Source of the DNA: Paramecium sonneborni | Lineage: Eukaryota > Ciliophora > Oligohymenophorea > Peniculida > Parameciidae | Direction: 5' to 3' | NCBI GenBank assembly: GCA_905182985.1 | Contig: CAJJDN010000095.1 | Location: forward strand, 205,885 to 269,884 | DNA: 64,000 nucleotides | Part shown: piece after piece, positions 37,669-48,009 of the stretch | Numbering within the stretch: position 1 is the first letter of the stretch | How the letters are laid out: every line of letters starts with the position of its first letter | Made by a program: the position numbers and the translations under genes | Notes under the pieces: model-generated | The model's database searches: none | The model's input: the letters and a program-made list of their open reading frames with translations, nothing else | Told to the model about the DNA's origin: nothing

Positions 37669-39412
37669 ATGGATCACTTATCATAAAGACAATTACTATA
37701 ATTATTGTATGAAAAGGATTGTTATATTTAAGCACTTGAATAATAATTAGAATTTAGTAGATAAGAAGTTTTATTGTTAAAAAGCTAAAAATAATCAATC
37801 ATTATTCAAAATCTCTCCTCTGATGAAGATTGTAATCTAGATGAGAATTCAGAACCAGCTATTAGTGATAGTAGAGTAGAATAGTTTTAGAGTTCAGGCA
37901 AAAAAATTAAGTTGAAAGCTCCTCTATAAGAAAGCAATAATTTTAATGTCTCATAATTTAGACAATCTACCTAATACTTAAAATAAAAAGTATTAGATTC
38001 ATTTGATGTCCAAAATGTTACAGCTGATAATTTAAAGGTTTTAAAAAACAACGATTAATTATTTGATGATCTATTCATTTTAGGATTAGGATCAGAATAA
38101 TCTAACGAACAACAAGTGATTTATTCATTCAATTAAAATAGTATTTATATATAATAAATACTAGAAAATCATTAACATATATTGTAAATTTCCAAATTCA
38201 TATTTCCAGATGGATGCAAACCTAAAATAATACCTTTGTCTTTTAGTCTGGAAGACATCAATTTAATGATTAATTAAAATTATTCAATTGATTCTCCAAA
38301 CTGTTTTGTAATCATTACCAAATAAACTGAATAACAATAACTAAAATATCATATCTGTTATCGTTATACAGATTTTACAATTTTAAACCCAGAATAAGTC
38401 AAATTTAGTAAAAGAGCAATCTGTTTTTCAACAAGTAAATATTTAGTAGATTTTTATTAACAAACAATAATTGTAATTTTATCATAGTTAAAATCTATGA
38501 GAATTAATTTGTATTCTAGAACAAACAATATTTCTTTAGTAGATACAAATTTCTTTGATAAAAATATTTCTCAAATTAGTTTGAGAATATTATCATAACT
38601 TACTTAAAGAAACCCTCCTAACTTCATTACTATTAATAATTAAGAGTTTAAAATAAGTGAAAATGATAATATTTAATGGGTATAAAAATTTTAAATATTA
38701 GGGAATTCCTCAATTATTTAAAAAATTAAACTCTTAAAGTTTAATCAAGATTTTTGTAAGTTGTTTAATAGAAAAATCTATTGTTTTTGTAAGCAAATCA
38801 CCATAGTTATCAACAGCAGCTTGTTTATTATGCTAAAAATATTTACTAAAACCATTTGCTTGGATACATCCTATAATTAGTAACTTACCTTTAGAAAACA
38901 TAGTTTACTTAGGAAGTCCTGTACCAATAATTGCAGGCTTAGAATGCGTAAATATGATTTGTTAAACTTAGAATTTTTCTACCTTATAGAGTCAAGGAAT
39001 TATAAATAAATTTTAGAATACTATTTTTATAAACTTGGATAATAAACAATAGATATAATTTGGAAACACTGATGCAATTCCATTATTATCAGCAGAATTA
39101 ATGACATTTTTATTAGGTAGATTAGATTCATACTTCTAAAAAGTATAATAAGATCATAATAATTACATTTAATGTTTGTAAATTTTTAATTAGTTGTTTC
39201 ATGCAAGAGTAATTAGGAATGTTCCTATTGAACCAATTAGATAGAATACAAATTAAAATTTTAAAAAAAGTAGTAAATTATTACTAGATTATGACAAAAT
39301 AGCCTAAAAAACATTATAAAATATGGGAACTATTAATGCAGATAAAGTTATTTGGAAATAGTTTTTCCAAACATAAATTTTTATATAATTTATTGATTAA
39401 TATTATCATTGA
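37669..39412 (+). CDS. DENN-domain protein
   Basis: The protein has 571 residues after a 28-nt intron (GTAAGCAAATC...CAACAG, ~38794) and the frame is exact. An N-terminal coiled-coil stretch (QLLYEKDCYIQALEQQLE) leads into a uDENN-like part (KFIFPDGCKPKIIPLSF, FVIITKQTEQQQLKYHICY). The core DENN segment follows: ACLLCQKYLLKPFAWIHPI then NIVYLGSPVPIIAGLE, the hallmark 'P..W...yiP.lP' arrangement. A helical C-terminal part ends in FFQTQIFIQFIDQYYH. DENN proteins are GDP-GTP exchange factors for Rab GTPases in membrane traffic. The Rab partner is unknown. Confidence 0.85.
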
Positions 39413-39491
39413 ATAATATAAGTAATGATGTTGGTTTTTATTTTATAATTTTATAATTATTTAATCGTAGATAATAAAATATTAATTAAAT

Positions 39492-40588
39492 TCAAATGCC
39501 ACACAGTTATTTAACATCATCAACTATGTATTGATACATGAACTAAGATGTCTATTCGATTGTACAATAATAGCCATTTTCACAAATTTTAGTTTTAAGT
39601 AAGACTTTATTGAAATAGACAAAAACTATATTTCCTTTAATAATAAATTCTAACTCTGAAGCAAATGGAGTAAGATATTGTTCATCGATTAAAACAGATA
39701 ACATAGCAAATTAATTGGATTCAGTTCCTACATAGATACTTAAGGGTTCTTGAGAATAAAATTGTGATATGATCCATTTAAAAGGTTCTGTAAGGGCTGC
39801 TTGATGTTAAAACATTTCAGAATTTTTGCCAAAATATTTGAGAAACTTAACTACATCTTCCATATATGTATTTGTAGATTATGAGGGATTTGGAAAATTG
39901 TATCCTTAAAATTAATTGCAAAATGTATCATCATAAATATCATCTATATCTGTTAAAGTTATAGAACTTTTTGTAATTTATTGACTTGGATATGCTTTAA
40001 CCATGATATCATAAACTCCATTTAATTGATCCATTTTCTTAAATTCTTTCTCTTTATTTTTATATTCTTTACTATTTTCAATATTTTTGTTAATTGCTTT
40101 TAGGTTTGGACATTATTCTGTTTTATGACCTTAAAACAATAAATCTCCACTTTTATCAAAAATGTTATAATCAAGAGATAAGGGATCTTAGAAATCAGAT
40201 TATAAAATCTTTTCAAATTTTTTTTGATTTAAGACTCTTTATGAGTAATATTCACTAAAAAATCTATGTAGAATGTATTTAAAATTTTTAGGACATAATC
40301 CAATAATGAAGCAAACAGTTGAGGAAGTACATCTAGCTGTTTTGGATGACTATATTTCTAGTAGTTCATAAATACAATTGCCTTCAAAATCAAATATGGA
40401 TTATCTCTATTGTTATTTACCTACTTCAATTAATTGATCAACCCCTTTTTGGGTTAAAATCTTGATTGGATCAGTCTATCAAATTCAGTCCAGACATCAG
40501 GATCCCGAGCTCCATGTCTTAAAATAAGAATAGATCTTTATGATAGAGTTAATTGTATTATGTAAGATGTTAAGATAACTTTTAGCAT
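39492..40588 (-). CDS. histidine acid phosphatase family protein, second catalytic motif altered
   Basis: The protein has 358 residues after an unusually short 20-nt intron (GTCTGGAC...TTGATAG). It starts with a signal-peptide-like N-terminus (MLKVILTSYIIQLTLSQ) followed at once by the phosphatase motif ILILRHGARDP. It continues with ILTQKGVDQLIEVGKQQ, then SSKTARCTSST, equivalent to the second phosphate-binding Arg region. Near the C-terminus the usual SAHDTxxxxLL motif is replaced by VGTESNQFAML, so the His-Asp pair is Thr-Glu. The protein is probably secreted or lysosomal, with weakened or lost activity. The GTC-starting intron is less certain than the others. Confidence 0.78.
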
Positions 40589-40863
40589 TAAAATATAAAT
40601 GATATTTATTGAGATATTTGTAATTTGTAGCTATGTTTCATGATGTCATTTTTTTTAATCACACAAAATAATATATAAAAATCTGATATACATCATAAGG
40701 ATTTGAATATAATATTGAATATAATAATTAGGTTTAGATGAATAAAATTGAAGTGAATAATAATAATGGAACAAAATCTATGAGGGGTGTAAAATTGACA
40801 TATATATGATTATAGTTAAGTTATTTTAATATTCTTTGAATAACAGATTAAATAATAAATAAC

Positions 40864-42340
40864 ATGAGTTCAAATGCAACTGCTGAGAGATTAAAGCATG
40901 TTTAAGAATTGAGAAAAGCTCACTTTTACTTTGGATTTGATTAAGACACTAATCATCAATCAGTTGCTAAGCAACCTATGCCAATATAGAAAACAGCTAA
41001 AGTGAGACCAATGACATCTGTAGTAGAGAAAGACTAAAAGTTAGAATAATAGCAACCAATATAAGTTCCAAAATTACAATAAAACCATTTTCATTTAGGA
41101 GATGATAAACCAAAATTGGAGTCAATATAAAAATCTGATTATTAAAGACCTTAAAGTGCAGCTGTAGCTAAATTAAGTGATGAAACTAAAAAAGATTTAA
41201 GATCTCATCATTTTCAATTAGGTTTTCATGATTACAATAAACCAACTGAATATGAATAGAATTTTGGAGATTAAGGCAAAAATGATTTTAAAAAGGCTGA
41301 TAATGCAGATTTACGTAAACATCATCATGATTTTGGTGATAATAATAATTATTATTCATCTATGTATGATACAGTGCATAATAAATAATATGATAAGGCT
41401 TTATTAGGATAAGGATATTCTAAAGAAAGGATGGCATAAATGAATGTACAATTAAGAAAAACTAATTTGGTTATGGGAAGAGATGGTAATGGTTATACAA
41501 CTTAAAATTAAGCTATATATGGTAAACCATAATTGTAAGTTAATAATTTTCAAGACAAAACCTAATAATTAGTTAAAAATACTCATATTTCAATGGGTAC
41601 AGATAGAGTTGAATATAAAAGTTAAGCTAAGGCTTCACATGTTGGAACTTAAGGAGATAGATCATTTCTAAATGAAGCTCAATTAAAAGATTTAAGAGCA
41701 ACTCATTTTTAAGTAGGAAATGATTAAGCAGTTAATTATTAATCAGCTTATAGATCCTAATATTCAGATAGAAAAGAATAATATGAATAAATTAAGAATC
41801 CATAATTATAATCTAATCATTTTGATCTTAAAGACGAAGTTGTCAAACCTTCAATTCAAGAACATTATAAAAGCACATATAATCAATAATTTAATGGATA
41901 AAAAGCGGAGAGAGTTAATCCGGTTGTGGATAATTCTAAAAATATAATGATTGGAAATGATAAATTAAGTTATTAGAGCGAAGCTTAAGCAAGATTCAGA
42001 GATTTTCATTCAAAACCAGGAAAATTACAAGAAGAAGTACAAGCTGATTTAAGAAAACATCACTTTAAATTTGGAACAGACGAACAAACAATAGAATCAG
42101 TAGCAAAAGCATAATTTAAGAATCCTAATGGTTAACCAAGTAAAATGGATGCAGAAATGAAAAGAGTAAATTTACAATTAATTAAATTAATAGGATTTAA
42201 GAACCCATCATTTTCAATTAGGATATCATCGCAATGATTATTAAACTCATTAAAAAGAGTTTGGATCAAAATAAGGACCTCCAAATAAATTACCTCCAGA
42301 GATGGCCTAAAGAGTTAGGTAGAGTTCATATTAGAATTGA
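40864..42340 (+). CDS. tandem DLRxHHFxxG-repeat protein, probably axonemal
   Basis: The protein has 482 residues after a 28-nt intron (GTAAATTTACA...TTAATAG, ~42156). It contains many copies of a motif of the form (D)LR(K/S/A)xHF.(L/F)G(x): LRKAHFYFGFD, QNHFHLGDD, DLRSHHFQLGFHD, DLRKHHHDFGDN, LRKTNLVMGRD, DLRATHFQVGND, QSNHFDLKDE, DLRKHHFKFGTD and DLRTHHFQLGYH. Tyr/Gln-rich spacers (YQSAYRSQYS) separate them. The spacing is about 40-60 residues and the protein is otherwise hydrophilic. Similar short regular repeats occur in microtubule inner proteins, but I do not recognise a named family. Confidence 0.8.
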
Positions 42341-43077
42341 TTATACATTGTTATATTATCGATTTTAGTTATATAAAACCAAAGTTCATCAATATTATAG
42401 AAATTATTATCTAAGGAATGTATATTTATTTATTTAAACCTAAAATTTGATCTAAGAACTTCCATCATAAATTCGAAATGAATTATTAATGATTTATTAC
42501 AAATATATTTGATTGATAGTGTCTCATTTCTTAAAATTGATAAAAATTACTATTCTACCTTATCTCAACTTCTGAGAAGAAAGAAGCAATATAAATATCT
42601 CTTTTTTGAATTGAAGAATTTGTAGATATTAATAAAGAATAATTTGCTATTGTCAAAAAACCTTATAATTTATATTTTAATAATGACAATAAGATTATTT
42701 TAAAAATGACATTTTAGAAATCTAGTTAAGGAATTTTTAACTGTTGATTCTGAAGTTAAAATTATCTCTGATACAAATATTTTATTATATTTATATCTTT
42801 AAAAAAATATCCAAGAATAGATTTTGCCTCTACATGAATGAACTATAAAGAAAACGTAATTTTAGATCAGATTTAAAATAATTAAAAGGTTTTATTTAAT
42901 TTAGGAATGATAAAATAATACCTAATATTATTTGGATTAATTGCTCAATATGAAAAAGCAAAATAAAATCTTAAAAAGAGAAGCGGACTAGATAAATTTT
43001 TTTGAAAAAAACAAAAAAATGTTTGTGTGTTGAAAAACTATAAATTAATTATAATATTAGTAATATATAATTAAATT
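42341..43077 (+). pseudogene. possible decayed gene, frames interrupted
   Basis: Between two plus-strand genes, protein-like segments occur in different plus frames. One at about 42480-42610 gives INDLLQIYLIDSVSFLKI. Another at about 42615-42725 gives EEFVDINKEQFAIVKKPY. A third at about 42730-42830 gives EFLTVDSEVKIISDTN. TGA codons separate them and I could not join them with credible introns or find a start. The sequence could be a degraded gene, as expected after genome duplication, or an intron-rich small gene that I cannot resolve. Confidence 0.3.
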
Positions 43078-44667
43078 ATGAAACAGCAAAAAAAATTAGT
43101 GCTTCATTTCGATTTGAATAAAACTATTCTTTTGGCTGATTCAAAATATCTCAATCAAACCAAAGAAGAATGCGTATCACATGCATTCTTAATTTTAGTT
43201 ATAAGAAATTTTGGTTGGATACGCATGGGGTAAATTAGAATAGAGGGATGAAAAATCACCAGTTTTATGGAAATTGCTTACAAATAACTTCACTCCAATA
43301 AGACCTAGTGAAGATATGATCTCATATAAAGAATACATATGTTAATAGTTTCCACTGAAAACTGAAGGAGATCCCGAGGATATTAAAGAATATAATACAA
43401 GTGCAATGTAACAACTTTTCAAAAAAATTATTTTAGAGAATAACGCAAACAATTATATTTTCAATTTGTCAAATTAGGATAACCATGTATGAAATTGAAA
43501 CCTGAATATGACAGAATTGTCAAATTAATTGTACGGTTTTAATAATTACAACTTATTAGACATTACCAAAGGCTGTGATAGAAGAGCTAAAGCAATAAGC
43601 TGAGGAATTCGGTTTTTTGAATGAAGATGAGGTTAAGTAAAGAAATTTAACTTAATTATTATCTGATAAGGATATGTTAAATAATTTATTTTCAGACAAT
43701 AAATATTAATTGTTGCCAACATTTTATAAAACAATTATAAATTTAAAGAAATAGAAAAGAGAATTTGCAATAGTATTTCGACCATTTGGAACAGATCCAA
43801 AAAATATATTAAGAGAATTCAATAAATTTTGTTTGGGAGAGCATCCATGTTTTAGTGGTAGAAACAATACACCAATAGTAAAATTTGATGGATCTAAAGG
43901 AACTAAAAATTATATAATTTTGGATAAATAATGTGCTTTAGTATATAGATAACAGAAATAATTAGTAACTGGTACCTTAAGAAGAACAGATAAATAATAA
44001 TTAGAAGATGGATATGAAAAGGAATTAGAAGAAGAATAAGTATAAATATACAATGAGACACAAATGTTATTGAAGATAACTGAATCTTTGAAGGAGAATT
44101 GTGCTTTGTGTTATGTTGATGATTTTTAATTTTATTAAGCATAACCAAGTGAAGCAAATGCTAAACAACTTTATGTTGATTAATAAGATGCTGATACACT
44201 TCATATATTTTTTGATGATGGAATTCAAGAGTAAAATAATATTTAATAAAAGAAATGAAAATAATTTAGTTTAAGTGACAGATTGTGTAACATTGGAAAA
44301 TTTAAGTAGAAAGAAGTGTTTCAACAAATATTTAGTACATGTGGACATTTTAGATGTAATTAAGGATCCTGATTATTTCATCAAATAAATTGAAATCTGT
44401 GAGAGAAACAGAAATGAGGAAATAGAAAGAATAGAAAAAGGAATTCCTGAAGAATAAACTGAAATACCAAAAAAGACTGAATGGGAATTGTTGGAAGAAT
44501 GTTCAAATGCTGATTATTTGCGTAAAACAATACTTCCATTATTATTGCCTGCTTTATAATTGGTTGATATAGAGAGACCAAAAGATCCACTTGAATTTAT
44601 TGCTATGTATTGTTTAAAGAATAAGGAAATGGTTAAGATTCCATAACCACCTGAATAATAAGAATGA
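43078..44667 (+). CDS. HAD-like protein fused to C-terminal DPY-30 motif
   Basis: Removing four introns (25, 29, 29 and 22 nt) gives 494 residues with an exact frame. The N-terminus has a HAD-type first motif, LVLHFDLNKTILLAD (DxNxT instead of the usual DxDxT), then GYAWGKLEQRDEKSP and a large helical region. The middle has KKQKREFAIVFRPFGTDPK, a motif-II-like segment. The last ~50 residues are a DPY-30 motif, ADYLRKTILPLLLPALQLVD then ERPKDPLEFIAMYCL. DPY-30 motifs form dimerising docking helices in COMPASS complexes and in ciliary radial spokes. Phosphatase activity is uncertain given Asp to Asn in motif I. Confidence 0.85.
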
Positions 44668-44708
44668 ATATTTCAAATAAATCAATTGATTTTATATTCT
44701 ATAAAAAA

Positions 44709-45379
44709 TCAAAGCAATTTTATTACAATATATTTGTTACCACTAATTTTTATTTGACTTTCCTTATTAAAATATTAACATTCATATTTTTTTAAATTTA
44801 TTTGATTCTCTATGCTTAATTGAGTCTCATCCAAATTGATAATTATAAGATAAGTGAAATTTTTATTATCAATTTGTGAATCACCTTGTAATATACACAT
44901 CTCATAGTATTTATCATTTCTTATAAGTGAATTTTATTTGTATATTTATTGACAACTATTTCGTTCAATATCATTATTTTAAATAAAGATTTATAAGATT
45001 TCTGAAACATCTTAAGAGTTGTTACTATCTCTATGGTATGAATTGTCATTTCCACAAATATATTAAATAGCATCACCTTCATATAATGTTTAATTTTCAG
45101 AAATAGAACTAAATTGATTAAATTCAAGTCTTACTTATCTTGTCTATATTAACCCTTAAGTACATAAGTTATAATATCATTTTAAGAGTGAGTTGCTTAT
45201 TTTAATTATTCAGCTGGTGGCAATCTCCATATTACGATGCTGATTGGTAATTAATGTCTAGGATCACATTGATCACCAAAATTAAAGAAGTATCTGGCTT
45301 CGAAACCACATCTTTGATATAATTTTGGTTTCAATGTGTATTGAGTTTGTACAAATTCTTATAATAAATTTTAGAACAT
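44709..45379 (-). CDS. pirin-like (YhhW-type) cupin protein
   Basis: The protein has 214 residues after a 26-nt intron (GTAAGACTTG...CAATTTAG) and the frame is exact. The N-terminal cupin core carries ATHSQNDIITYVLKGQYRQD and TLYEGDAIQYICGN...YHRDSNN...EILQIFIQ. These correspond to the pirin/YhhW pattern 'THPHRD.EIVTYVL.G...H.DS...i..GD.q.m.aG.G..HSE...lq.W'. At the metal site THPH is THSQ, and the strictly placed second histidines are missing or shifted, so metal binding may be changed. Pirins are cytosolic or nuclear proteins acting as quercetinases or transcription cofactors; the role here is unknown. Confidence 0.75.
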
Positions 45380-45442
45380 AAATTAATATTGTTTAGTTTT
45401 TTTTTGTATGAATTGAATATATACATATACAACATATGAATA

Positions 45443-45825
45443 TCAATTATTTAATTGATAACGGAACTGACATTTAACACATTCATAAAATACAGTTGAA
45501 CCTTCATCTGCTGATCTCAATTGAGCTGTAGAAAAGTAGGCTTCTTCATGACCACATTTTGGACAAGCTTATTGAATAATTGCTCTGTGTGATTAATCAA
45601 AGAGTTTGGACTCTTAGGGTTAATTAGATAACCAGGATTTTGGTTCCATTTTTATGGTTGATATGATGTATTTAGGTTGATAATCACTTATTGAACACTT
45701 ATCATATATAATGAATATCATACTTTATATCCACAACGATTACACTCAATTATATCAAGGACTTCTGGTAGTTCTAACATAAAATGACATTATGGACAAA
45801 AGTCTGCTGCACTATCGAGATTCAT
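45443..45825 (-). CDS. RPA12: RNA polymerase I subunit RPA12 (A12.2)
   Basis: The protein has 118 residues after a 26-nt intron (GTATGATATT...GATAAG), exact in frame and close to the usual ~125. The N-terminal zinc ribbon has CPQCHFML and CNRCGYKC. The C-terminal TFIIS-like ribbon has CPKCGHEEAYF, then SADEGSTVFYECVKC. It includes the acidic Asp-Glu pair of the hairpin that stimulates RNA cleavage in the Pol I active site. This is the diagnostic A12.2 arrangement rather than RPB9 or RPC11, on the basis of the QLRSADEG segment. The protein acts in the nucleolus in rRNA synthesis. Its start lies 30 bases from the divergent protease gene. Confidence 0.93.
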
Positions 45826-45855
45826 TAATTATATTTTATTTGTGCTTTATATTAA
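45826..45855. promoter_or_regulatory. 30-bp divergent intergenic spacer
   Basis: This spacer separates the start codons of RPA12 (minus) and the mitochondrial AAA protease (plus). It is an AT-rich stretch with no obvious box motif. Both 5' UTRs and any shared promoter must fit here or extend into coding sequence. Confidence 0.65.
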
Positions 45856-47964
45856 ATGAAAGGACCGGTAAATATGCTCATTTTAAATGTAGTTTCTTTG
45901 GGGATTTGCATATAAATCCTTTTTCAGATTCAGAAGTAAGCTAACTTTATATTACTTTAGAACCTACATTAAAGTTTCTGCAAAGTCCATTTCAATTGAA
46001 TAAAGAAGATCTTATTAAGAAATCTGTCAATATCCCTGATTATTAATTTGATTTCTCAACTTTCATTCATCCTGATTCAACATTCTTGGTCAATCAACAA
46101 AACATTCAATCTTTACGTTTACTTTAAAAGGACTTCGCTTCAGATCCTCATAATCCTGAAAAAGTATTCAAATATGTGAGATAATTAAATCGCATGTAAA
46201 TGTATGAAGAGGCTATTTAAATATTCAAACAGACAGGTATCTAATATATATTAGAAATTTAGATGACTTTAGAGAATTTGCTACTCCAAAATAACATTAG
46301 CAATTGTAAGAGCAATATGGGATAGCAATAACAAATCTTAAATCTAATTTGTATTAAGATAAACGTAAGTCTTTGATTTTACCAGGGGTAATCCAATTGC
46401 TTATAACAGCTGCAATAATATATCAAATATTTTATTATTTTCAGCCAAATTAAACGAAACCTAAGAATGAGAAAGCATAAAAGGAGACTCCTGATTAAGG
46501 AGTAGGGAGAATGGATCGATTTTATAATATTTTGCGAAATAATTAGAGTGTTTAAGAGGAAAGAAATATCCCAACTCGATTTAATGATGTATTAGGAATA
46601 GATGAATTTAAAGAGGAATTAGAAGAAATAGTTGAATTTTTGAAAAATCCAAAAAAGTATACAGATTCAGGAGCAAAATTACCAAAAGGGATTTTATTAA
46701 TAGGACCCCCAGGAACAGGTAAAACTCTGTTAGCAAGAGCATTGGCTGGAGAAGCAGGATGTGCATTTTATTATAAATCAGGTTCTGAATTTGATGAAAT
46801 GTTCGTTGGTGTTGGAGCATCAAGAGTAAGAGAAATATTCAAAGCAGCTAGAGCAAAAGCACCAGCAATAATATTTATAGATGAAATAGATAGTATAGGA
46901 GGAAGAAGAAGAGCATAAGATCCAGGATATTCAAGAGATACAATAAATTAGATTTTAACAGAGATGGATGGATTTAAATAAACAGAGAGTGTAATAGTAA
47001 TAGGAGCAACTAATTTTGAATAGGTAAATGATATAGATAATTATTAATTTAAGGTTTTAGATCCAGCTTTAAAAAGACCAGGGAGATTTGATAAAATGAT
47101 TCATGTTCCATTACCTGATGTAAAAGGAAGAGAATAAATATTTTCATATTATTTAAAAAAGATAAAATTTGATGAAAAGAAAGTGTTACCTTAAAACTTG
47201 GCTCGATAAACAAGTGGATTTAGTGGAGCTGATATATAAAATATGGTAAATGTAGCAATTTTAAATGCAATAAAACATGAGAGATAGATAGCATCAACGG
47301 AAGATTTTGAATTTGCAATAGATAGAATATCAATGGGAATAGGTAGAAAGAACATGCATGTGAGTGATAAAGAAAAATTAATGACAGCATATCATGAAGG
47401 TGGACATGCATTAACTAGTTTATTAACTGATGGAGCTATGCCCTTACATAAAGTAACAATATTACCTAGAGGTGGAGCATTAGGATTTGTAATTATATAT
47501 ATTTATAATATTATTAATAGACAGCTATGTTACCTGAAAAAGATTAATTAAATTATACAAGAAAAGGAATTATAGCATCAATTGATGTAGCTATGGGTGG
47601 AAGAGCTGCTGAAGATCTTTTTTTAGGAAAAGATGATATTACTAGTGGATGTAGTAATGATTTAGCTAAGGCAACTGATTTAGCTTATATGTTTGTTAAA
47701 TAATTAGGAATGGATGATTAGATTTCTTTAATTTCTATTTAAAGTGATCGAGTAAAAACTAGTGATTAATTTGATTATATGGTTGATATGGAAGTTAAAA
47801 AGATTCTAGAAGTATTTAGTTATAATAAAAATAAGGAATCTTACAAAAGAGTTAAATCCTTATTGAAATCTAATGAAAATAAACTTAAAGAGTTAGCAAC
47901 TGAATTAGTCAAAAAAGAAACATTATCTGCTGAAGAAATTAGAAGACTCTTAAAAATTAAATGA
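45856..47964 (+). CDS. mitochondrial FtsH/YME1-type AAA zinc protease
   Basis: The protein has 656 residues after five introns (25, 25, 26, 30 and 32 nt), exact in frame. A basic presequence-like N-terminus ([16 protein letters not shown]) and one membrane helix ([20 protein letters not shown], ~46390) precede the AAA module. That module has Walker A GPPGTGKT, Walker [31 protein letters not shown] and the [10 protein letters not shown] pore-2 region. The peptidase site is HEGGH (HEAGH in most relatives), with the third zinc ligand region further on. One transmembrane helix suggests the i-AAA (YME1) type, acting in the intermembrane space for quality control of inner-membrane proteins. Confidence 0.93.
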
Positions 47965-48009
47965 TTTATACATTTATTAATTAACGTGATACATAAATAT
48001 AATTAATTT

